Shown here one piece after another: positions 5,666 through 10,080 of a DNA stretch of 10,080 nucleotides. The notes under the pieces are model-generated. The model did not search any database. It saw only the letters and a list, made by a program, of their open reading frames with translations, and was not told the DNA's origin. Origin of the DNA: HKST-UBA85 sp035654775 (GTDB lineage: Bacteria > Bacteroidota > Bacteroidia > Flavobacteriales > Flavobacteriaceae); the NCBI GenBank assembly GCA_035654775.1, contig DASRWB010000027.1, positions 1 through 10,080 on the forward strand. The letters are read 5' to 3'. Both the position numbers and the translations under genes were made by a program. Every line of letters begins with the position of its first letter. Position 1 is the first letter of the stretch.

Positions 5666-7006
5666 ATGATTCTACCAAAAAAAGAAATTGTTGAAAAGTG
5701 GGTGCTAGATCCCTTTAATCAAATAATCAGCAGCAGCAAAACCAGTGGCATTCTTTTGTTTGGTTCTGCCCTATTAGCCATGATTGTGGCCAACTCTCCG
5801 TTAAGGCATTGGTATCATGACCTTTGGGAAATTCACTTTTCCATAGGTTTTGACGGCAAAAGCATAGACAAAACCTTGCATCACTGGATTAATGACGGGT
5901 TGATGGCCATGTTCTTTTTTGTGGTTGGTCTCGAATTGAAAAGAGAGTTACTGGTAGGAGAGCTTAAAAACCCCAAAAATGCCATTCTGCCCATTTTAGC
6001 GGCGTTAGGCGGCATGCTTTTGCCGGCGCTCATTTACCTTTACTTTAATCATGGTACTGCGGCAGCAGACGGCTGGGGCATTCCTATGGCTACCGATATT
6101 GCCTTTGCGCTGGGCGTTCTGTATCTGTTAGGCGATAAGGTTCCGTTATCGTTAAAAATATTTTTGACTGCCATTGCGATTGTAGATGATATTGGTGCCG
6201 TACTGGTTATTGCCTTTTTTTACACTTCAACCATAGATACCGAAAGTTTATTTTGGGGCGGCATTGTACTCGCCGTGATGATAGGCGGGAATTTTTTAGG
6301 TGTCCGTAAAACTCTTTTTTATGCCATACTGGGCATAGGTGGTTTATGGCTTGCCTTTTTGCTTTCGGGCGTGCATGCTACCATTGCTGCTGTACTGGCT
6401 GCGTTTTGTATTCCGGCGAGTACAAAAATAGACGAGTCCCTTTTTGTAGGCAAATCCAACAAACTTGTACAAGAATTTGATGAAGCCACGCCAAACAATG
6501 TTTCTTTGGTAACTCACGAGCAGTATCAAATTCTGGATAAGCTAAGAAGTTTATCCAAGCGTGCTATTCCTCCATTACAGCGACTGGAACACAGCCTGCA
6601 TCCCATAGTCAGTTTTATAGTCATGCCTTTGTTTGCGTTTAGCAATGCTGGAATTACACTGATAGACAGTAGCGATTCGCCATTGTTTTCTACCGTAACC
6701 GTTGGTGTTATTTTAGGTTTAATTGTTGGGAAGCTATTGGGTGTTGCCGGTGTAACCTATGTGATGGTAAAGTTGAAGTGGGCAACACTTCCGGACGGCA
6801 TGAATACCAGACAAATTTTAGGTATTGGATTTTTAAGTGCCATAGGTTTTACCATGTCGTTATTTATAGCCGGACTGGCTTTTGCGGATGCTGAAATTTT
6901 AAATCAGGCAAAGTTTGGGGTATTTTTAGCTTCGGTACTCAGTAGTTTTATAGGGTATTTTATTATTACCCATTCGTTAAAAACTCAAAATGCCAAAAGC
7001 CCCTAA
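5666..7006 (+). CDS. nhaA: Na+/H+ antiporter NhaA
   Basis: The product is 446 residues from the ATG at 5666; an in-frame TTG at 5627 would add 13 charged residues and is also possible. NhaA hallmarks are present (numbering from 5666): Met-Phe-Phe-Phe-Val-Val-Gly-Leu-Glu-Leu-Lys-Arg-Glu (82-94), Ala-Thr-Asp144-Ile-Ala-Phe-Ala, Ala-Ile-Val-Asp174-Asp175-Ile-Gly-Ala (the paired sodium-binding aspartates), Gly-Lys356 in helix 10 (like Lys300 of E. coli), and Ile-Gly-Phe-Thr-Met-Ser-Leu-Phe-Ile-Ala-Gly-Leu-Ala-Phe (helix 11). It exchanges sodium for protons across the inner membrane for pH and salt control. It is longer than the 388-residue E. coli protein, mainly through an extra hydrophilic stretch at about 258-305. 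A near-match to the -7 element (TATCTTTC, 5580-5587) lies upstream without a TTG partner. Confidence 0.95.
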   Translation: MILPKKEIVEKWVLDPFNQIISSSKTSGILLFGSALLAMIVANSPLRHWYHDLWEIHFSIGFDGKSIDKTLHHWINDGLMAMFFFVVGLELKRELLVGELKNPKNAILPILAALGGMLLPALIYLYFNHGTAAADGWGIPMATDIAFALGVLYLLGDKVPLSLKIFLTAIAIVDDIGAVLVIAFFYTSTIDTESLFWGGIVLAVMIGGNFLGVRKTLFYAILGIGGLWLAFLLSGVHATIAAVLAAFCIPASTKIDESLFVGKSNKLVQEFDEATPNNVSLVTHEQYQILDKLRSLSKRAIPPLQRLEHSLHPIVSFIVMPLFAFSNAGITLIDSSDSPLFSTVTVGVILGLIVGKLLGVAGVTYVMVKLKWATLPDGMNTRQILGIGFLSAIGFTMSLFIAGLAFADAEILNQAKFGVFLASVLSSFIGYFIITHSLKTQNAKSP

Positions 7007-7007
7007 G

Positions 7008-7067
7008 AAGCTGTATAGCAAGATTTTTATCCGACACGGACTTGCCTGGCTTTAGATAATAAAAATC
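7008..7067 (+). other. Structured region after nhaA with two competing hairpins
   Basis: Two mutually exclusive folds are visible. In one, GATTTTTAT (7022-7030) pairs with ATAAAAATC (7059-7067). In the other, GCAAG (7018-7022) pairs with CTTGC (7041-7045) and TCCG (7030-7033) pairs with CGGA (7037-7040) around the loop ACA. No U-tract follows either, so this is not a standard intrinsic terminator. It may protect or process the nhaA mRNA 3' end. The rest of the 187-base gap 7007-7193 holds the rplM promoter and a short leader. Confidence 0.3.
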
Positions 7068-7116
7068 CCGGGGAATAAGACGCTAAAAACCTGATTAAAA
7101 AATAACTGTGTAGTAT

Positions 7117-7146
7117 TTGGTAATCCGATAGTTTATCGTAAATTTG
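7117..7146 (+). promoter_or_regulatory. Bacteroidota-type promoter for rplM-rpsI
   Basis: TTG at 7117-7119, a 19-base spacer, and TAAATTTG at 7139-7146 match the -33 TTG / -7 TAnnTTTG consensus of the primary sigma factor of Bacteroidota exactly, with spacing in the usual range. Transcription would begin near 7152, leaving a leader of about 40 bases before the rplM GTG. Confidence 0.8.
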
Positions 7147-7193
7147 CAAACTCTTTTTGGGAGAGGAATGTTTAATTATTAAATTTTATACGT

Positions 7194-7649
7194 GTGAATA
7201 CATTAAGCTACAAAACCATTTCGGCCAACAAAGCCACTGTAAACAAAGAGTGGGTTTTGGTAGATGCCGATGGTCAAACCTTAGGGCGTTTAGCTTCAAA
7301 AGTTGCCAAACTTTTACGAGGCAAACACAAGCCAAACTTCACACCACATGTTGACTGTGGCGATAACGTGATTGTTATCAATGCAGGGAAAATTAACTTA
7401 ACCGGAAACAAATGGAATGATAAGACATACGTACGTCATACAGGCTATCCGGGTGGTCAAAGAAGTTTATCAGCTACAGAATTGCTAGCCAAAGATCCGG
7501 CAAGACTTGTAGAAAAATCAGTAAAAGGAATGCTGCCTAAAAACAAACTTGGTGCAGATTTATTCCGTAACCTAACCGTTGTTACCGGTGGCGAGCACAA
7601 GCATGAAGCTCAAAAACCCAAAACAATTAATTTAAACGAATTTAACTAA
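7194..7649 (+). CDS. rplM: 50S ribosomal protein L13
   Basis: The product is 151 residues of the large ribosomal subunit, an early assembly protein bound to 23S rRNA. L13 features include Trp20-Val-Leu-Val-Asp-Ala-Asp-Gly-Gln-Thr-Leu-Gly-Arg-Leu-Ala-Ser (20-35), Gly-Lys-His-Lys-Pro (43-47), Gly-Asp-Asn-Val-Ile-Val-Ile-Asn-Ala (56-64), and His-Thr-Gly-Tyr-Pro-Gly-Gly (82-88). The start is a GTG at 7194, which gives the N-terminus usual in flavobacteria; no in-frame ATG fits. Its stop overlaps the rpsI start by one base (TAATG), so the two proteins are translationally coupled, the standard rplM-rpsI arrangement. Confidence 0.98.
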   Translation: MNTLSYKTISANKATVNKEWVLVDADGQTLGRLASKVAKLLRGKHKPNFTPHVDCGDNVIVINAGKINLTGNKWNDKTYVRHTGYPGGQRSLSATELLAKDPARLVEKSVKGMLPKNKLGADLFRNLTVVTGGEHKHEAQKPKTINLNEFN

Positions 7650-8035
7650 TGGAAGTAATTCACAAAATTGGCCGTAGAAAGACGGCTGTTGCTCGTGTGT
7701 ATGTTAGCCCCGGAAAAGGGAACATCACGGTAAACAAAAAAGACATGGCGGTATATTTTCCTACAGCAACCCTGCAGTACAAAGTAAACCAACCTTTAGC
7801 CATGACTAACAATGATGGCAACTTTGATATTACAGTAAATGTATATGGAGGTGGCATTACCGGTCAGGCCGAAGCTATTCGTCTGGCTTTATCTCGCGCA
7901 ATGTGCGAAATAGATGCAGAAAACAGAAGTATTCTAAAACCTGAAGGGTTGTTAACCAGAGACCCCAGAATGGTAGAGCGCAAAAAATTCGGACAGAAAA
8001 AAGCGCGTAAGAAATTCCAATTCTCAAAACGTTAA
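7649..8035 (+). CDS. rpsI: 30S ribosomal protein S9
   Basis: The product is 128 residues. S9 signatures are Ile-Gly-Arg-Arg-Lys-Thr-Ala-Val-Ala-Arg-Val (7-17), Gly-Gly-Gly-Ile-Thr-Gly-Gln-Ala-Glu-Ala-Ile-Arg (67-78), Leu-Thr-Arg-Asp-Pro-Arg-Met-Val-Glu-Arg-Lys (102-112), and the C-terminal Phe-Ser-Lys-Arg, the tail that reaches the P-site tRNA in the 30S subunit. The ATG shares its A with the rplM stop. No terminator follows; the transcript probably continues into the rpsB leader. Confidence 0.98.
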   Translation: MEVIHKIGRRKTAVARVYVSPGKGNITVNKKDMAVYFPTATLQYKVNQPLAMTNNDGNFDITVNVYGGGITGQAEAIRLALSRAMCEIDAENRSILKPEGLLTRDPRMVERKKFGQKKARKKFQFSKR

Positions 8036-8069
8036 TTTAAAATCAATATTAATTCAGTTATTGTTGTTA

Positions 8070-8083
8070 TGGCAGAAATGCCA
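8070..8083 (+). ncRNA. GAAA-capped hairpin in the rpsB leader
   Basis: TGGCA (8070-8074) and TGCCA (8079-8083) form a perfect five-base stem closed by GAAA, a GNRA tetraloop. GNRA loops are common docking elements in structured RNA. It lies just 5' of the pseudoknot candidate in the 133-base rpsI-rpsB gap, suggesting a single composite leader. A 14-base hairpin alone can occur by chance. Confidence 0.45.
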
Positions 8084-8090
8084 AAGTAGT

Positions 8091-8159
8091 TTAGCATCTA
8101 AATGGATAAAACACAACACAAGTTTACATATCCATTGCTAATTCAACAGAACGTAAACT
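8091..8159 (+). ncRNA. Candidate H-type pseudoknot leader of rpsB (S2 autoregulation?)
   Basis: Stem 1: AATGGATA (8101-8108) pairs with TATCCATT (8129-8136), eight perfect pairs. It is extended by TTAGC (8091-8095) with GCTAA (8137-8141) across a one-sided bulge at 8096-8100. Stem 2: AGTTTAC (8121-8127), inside the stem 1 loop, pairs perfectly with GTAAACT (8153-8159) downstream. The order of strands is that of an H-type pseudoknot, with a single base (8128) between the stems. Stem 2 ends nine bases before the rpsB ATG, so folding would block ribosome entry. Ribosomal proteins often repress their own mRNA through such leaders; S2 as the ligand is inferred. An alternative pairing, AAAC (8109-8112) with GTTT (8122-8125), would compete with stem 2. 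Confidence 0.55.
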
Positions 8160-8168
8160 ATTAAAAAA

Positions 8169-8933
8169 ATGGCAAAAGTAGAAGTTAAAGAACTTTTAGA
8201 AGCAGGTGTACATTTTGGACACCTAACCCGCAAATGGGATCCAAACATGGCTCCTTATGTATATATGGAGCGTAACGGCATCCATATTATCAACCTGTAC
8301 AAAACGGCGGCAAAAATAGAAGAAGCCGGTGAAGCCCTAAGTAAAATAGCTGCTTCAGGACGTAAAATATTATTTGTAGCCACCAAAAAACAAGCTAAAG
8401 ATATTGTAGCCGAAAAAGCCGGAAGCATTAACATGCCCTACATTACCGAAAGATGGCCCGGCGGAATGCTAACCAACTTTGTGACTATCAGAAAAGCCGT
8501 TAAAAAAATGGCTTCTATAGATAGAATGAAGAAAGACGGTACATTCAATACCCTATCCAAAAAAGAGCGCTTGCAAGTAGAGCGTTTGCGTGCTAAGTTG
8601 GAGAAAAACTTAGGCTCTATCGCTGACATGACTCGTTTACCGGGTGCACTGTTTGTAGTAGATATCAAACGTGAACACATTGCCATTAAAGAAGCTCAAA
8701 AATTAAACATTCCTATTTTTGCGATGGTAGATACAAACTCTGACCCTCGCCCTATAGATTTTGTTATCCCGGCAAATGATGACGCATCAAAGTCTATCAA
8801 CAAAATTCTAACGCACGTAGCTTCTGCTATTGCTGAAGGCCTTTCAGAACGGAAAACCGAAAAGGAAGCCCCTAAAGCTGAAAAGCCCAAGGCAAAGAAA
8901 AAGAAAGCCGTAGCTGCCGAGGAAGAAGAATAA
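8169..8933 (+). CDS. rpsB: 30S ribosomal protein S2
   Basis: The product is 254 residues. S2 motifs include Leu-Glu-Ala-Gly-Val-His-Phe-Gly-His (10-18), Arg-Asn-Gly-Ile-His-Ile-Ile (35-41), Arg-Trp-Pro-Gly-Gly-Met-Leu-Thr-Asn-Phe (95-104), Leu-Pro-Gly-Ala-Leu-Phe-Val-Val-Asp (157-165), and Ile-Phe-Ala-Met-Val-Asp-Thr-Asn-Ser-Asp-Pro (183-193). After about residue 226 there is a charged, low-complexity Lys/Ala/Glu tail ending in four Glu, an extension often seen in this phylum. S2 joins the 30S subunit late and binds S1. The gene follows a structured leader and precedes tsf, the widely conserved rpsB-tsf pair. Confidence 0.98.
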   Translation: MAKVEVKELLEAGVHFGHLTRKWDPNMAPYVYMERNGIHIINLYKTAAKIEEAGEALSKIAASGRKILFVATKKQAKDIVAEKAGSINMPYITERWPGGMLTNFVTIRKAVKKMASIDRMKKDGTFNTLSKKERLQVERLRAKLEKNLGSIADMTRLPGALFVVDIKREHIAIKEAQKLNIPIFAMVDTNSDPRPIDFVIPANDDASKSINKILTHVASAIAEGLSERKTEKEAPKAEKPKAKKKKAVAAEEEE

Positions 8934-8938
8934 AACTC

Positions 8939-8956
8939 ATATAATCACAATTATAT
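8939..8956 (+). repeat. AT-only hairpin in the rpsB-tsf spacer
   Basis: ATATAAT (8939-8945), loop CACA, and ATTATAT (8950-8956) form a perfect seven-base inverted repeat starting six bases after the rpsB stop. As RNA it would be weak. It may act as a 3' end stabiliser or as a DNA site. It is separate from the stronger hairpin that follows. Confidence 0.4.
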
Positions 8957-8964
8957 AACCCTAT

Positions 8965-9019
8965 AAAAAGTCGTTTACTTCTTTTTCCGTTTGGAACTAA
9001 ATTAAACGACTTTTTTTTT
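8965..9019 (+). terminator. Terminator-like hairpin between rpsB and tsf (possible attenuator)
   Basis: AAAAAGTCGTTTA (8965-8977) pairs perfectly over 13 bases with TAAACGACTTTTT (9003-9015), followed by more T residues to 9019. The 25-base loop contains an inner TTCC-GTTT-GGAA hairpin (8985-8996). This is the form of an intrinsic terminator, with A and T runs on both sides, so it could work in either direction. Yet tsf starts 19 bases after the T run and I find no promoter between them, so some read-through must occur. Partial termination that lowers EF-Ts relative to S2 is the likely role. Confidence 0.65.
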
Positions 9020-9038
9020 AAACATTTTTATGCAAATT

Positions 9039-9860
9039 ATGACAAAAATAACAGCCTCAGAGGTAAACAAATTAAGACAAGCCACCGGTGCAGGAATGAT
9101 GGATTGCAAAAAAGCACTGGTTGAAGCCGGTGGAGATTTTGACAAAGCCATAGAGCTATTACGTAAAAAAGGACAAAAAGTTGCTGCCAACAGAGCAGAC
9201 AGAGAATCTACTGAAGGTGCTGTAATAGCCCAGGTAAACTCTAACGCCACTTCAGGTGTAATTGTATCGCTTAACTGTGAAACCGATTTTGTTGCCAAGA
9301 ATGAAAGTTTTGTAAACCTAGCACAGGAATTAGCCACTAAAGCGCTATCCTACGAAACTTTAGACGCTTTGTTAGCCTCAGACTATAACGGAATGACGGT
9401 TTCAGAAAAATTAATTGAACAAACCGGTGTTATCGGTGAAAAAATAGAAATTGGCGGTTTCAAGAAACTGGAAGCTCCTTTTGTGGGTTCCTATATTCAT
9501 GCCGGGAACAAAATTGCCACTTTGGTAGGCTTATCTGCCAAAGTAGACGGTGCTGATACTGCGGCCAAAGACGTAGCCATGCAAGCCGCCGCTATGAACC
9601 CCATAGCGCTTGACGAAGCCGGTGTGGACGCGGCCACTATTGAAAAAGAAATTGAAATAGCCAAAGACCAATTGCGTGCCGAAGGCAAGCCGGAAGCCAT
9701 GCTTGATAACATTGCCAAAGGAAAACTAAAGCGTTTCTTTAAAGACAATACCCTGGTAAACCAAGATTTTATTAAAGACAGCAAACTCAGTGTTGCCGAT
9801 TACGTAAAGACTTACGGCGATGTAAAAGTGGTAGGTTTTGAACGTGTTGCTTTAGGATAA
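9039..9860 (+). CDS. tsf: Translation elongation factor Ts
   Basis: The product is 273 residues and is the guanine nucleotide exchange factor that recycles EF-Tu from GDP to GTP in the cytoplasm. The N-terminal UBA-like domain (about 3-42) includes Val-Asn-Lys-Leu-Arg-Gln-Ala-Thr-Gly-Ala-Gly-Met-Met-Asp-Cys-Lys. The core carries Cys-Glu-Thr-Asp-Phe-Val-Ala-Lys-Asn (80-88), the motif whose Asp-Phe intrudes beside the EF-Tu nucleotide site. The ATG at 9039 gives the usual Met-Thr-Lys-Ile-Thr-Ala start; an in-frame ATG at 9030 would add three residues and is less likely. A strong terminator follows at 9893-9922. Confidence 0.97.
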   Translation: MTKITASEVNKLRQATGAGMMDCKKALVEAGGDFDKAIELLRKKGQKVAANRADRESTEGAVIAQVNSNATSGVIVSLNCETDFVAKNESFVNLAQELATKALSYETLDALLASDYNGMTVSEKLIEQTGVIGEKIEIGGFKKLEAPFVGSYIHAGNKIATLVGLSAKVDGADTAAKDVAMQAAAMNPIALDEAGVDAATIEKEIEIAKDQLRAEGKPEAMLDNIAKGKLKRFFKDNTLVNQDFIKDSKLSVADYVKTYGDVKVVGFERVALG

Positions 9861-9892
9861 TTTTTCTATAAAGATTTGTTCATCCATAGAAT

Positions 9893-9922
9893 AAAAACCT
9901 CACCTTAGCGTGAGGTTTTTTT
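9893..9922 (+). terminator. Intrinsic terminator after tsf
   Basis: AAAAACCTCAC (9893-9903) pairs perfectly with GTGAGGTTTTT (9910-9920) around the loop CTTAGC, and the T run continues to 9922. The GC-rich core and U-tract make this a clear Rho-independent terminator, ending the ribosomal protein-tsf transcript. The 5' A run also makes it a possible reverse-direction terminator. Confidence 0.92.
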
Positions 9923-9948
9923 ATGTACCATATATAAATAAAAATATG

Positions 9949-9956
9949 TAGTTTTG
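9949..9956 (+). promoter_or_regulatory. Probable -7 element of the pyrH promoter
   Basis: TAGTTTTG matches the Bacteroidota -7 consensus TAnnTTTG exactly and lies between the tsf terminator and pyrH, where a promoter is needed. No TTG sits at the standard distance; the only partial -33 candidate is ATG at 9923-9925, 23 bases upstream. Transcription would start near 9962, giving a leader of about 14 bases. Confidence 0.55.
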
Positions 9957-9975
9957 CTAAACTCTTGTTTCCACT

Positions 9976-10080
9976 ATGAAATACAAAAGAATTCTCTTAA
10001 AACTATCGGGTGAAGCCCTAATGGGTGACCGTCAGTATGGAATTGATCCGCAGCGTTTGGCCGAATATGCCCTAGACATA
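9976..10080 (+). CDS. pyrH: UMP kinase (partial, N-terminal 35 residues)
   Basis: The visible N-terminus contains Tyr-Lys-Arg-Ile-Leu-Leu-Lys-Leu-Ser-Gly-Glu-Ala-Leu-Met-Gly (3-17), the phosphate-binding start of the amino acid kinase fold as found in bacterial PyrH, followed by Tyr-Gly-Ile-Asp. PyrH phosphorylates UMP to UDP in pyrimidine synthesis and is a cytoplasmic hexamer regulated by GTP and UTP in many bacteria. The gene runs off the right edge. Having its own terminator upstream and promoter element suggests it is transcribed separately from tsf, although the tsf-pyrH order is common in bacteria. Confidence 0.95.
   Translation, partial: MKYKRILLKLSGEALMGDRQYGIDPQRLAEYALDI

Noticed and set aside
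7157..7354. A 65-residue open frame over the rplM start
   Set aside because: It is a shadow: rplM in the overlapping frame is unmistakable, and this frame has no family features.
9030..9038. EF-Ts start at the ATG at 9030
   Set aside because: It adds Met-Gln-Ile before the standard Met-Thr-Lys-Ile-Thr-Ala N-terminus; the ATG at 9039 fits the family.

Overview
The window is AT-rich and every gene lies on the + strand. It looks like a chromosomal segment of a Bacteroidota bacterium, most likely a flavobacterium. The evidence is the style of the proteins (L13, S9, S2 and EF-Ts read as flavobacterial), the lack of Shine-Dalgarno sites, two promoter elements of the Bacteroidota TTG / TAnnTTTG type, and a lipoprotein whose lipobox cysteine is followed by Ser-Asp-Asp-Asp, like the flavobacterial surface-export signal.

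Layout. Bases 1-2255 hold accessory envelope genes: the tail of an unknown reading frame, a DUF4386 membrane protein, a very small Cys/Asp-rich repeat lipoprotein, and a serine beta-lactamase-like lipoprotein hydrolase. Bases 2406-7006 form an ion and stress homeostasis block: a CPA1-type cation/proton antiporter with a TrkA-C-like tail, a small multidrug resistance (SMR) transporter of the Gdx/SugE branch, a DUF2200 protein, a tandem universal stress protein and the Na+/H+ antiporter NhaA. Bases 7117-10080 are translation and nucleotide housekeeping: promoter, rplM-rpsI (L13, S9), rpsB (S2), tsf (EF-Ts), a strong terminator, and the start of pyrH (UMP kinase).

How it works together. rplM and rpsI overlap by one base and probably share the promoter at 7117-7146. 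rpsB follows a 133-base leader that can fold into a GAAA-capped hairpin and an H-type pseudoknot whose last strand ends nine bases before the rpsB start. This is the most interesting signal in the window and suggests translational autoregulation by S2. Between rpsB and tsf there are two further hairpins, one with the form of an intrinsic terminator, which could set the ratio of S2 to EF-Ts. The antiporters plausibly act together in K+, Na+ and pH balance; a perfect 9-base direct repeat with a pitch of 31 bp sits just before the first of them.

I see no CRISPR array, insertion sequence, phage gene, tRNA, rRNA, defence system or biosynthetic cluster. The novelty lies in candidate RNA and DNA regulatory elements and in the minimal repeat lipoprotein, not in a new multi-gene system.
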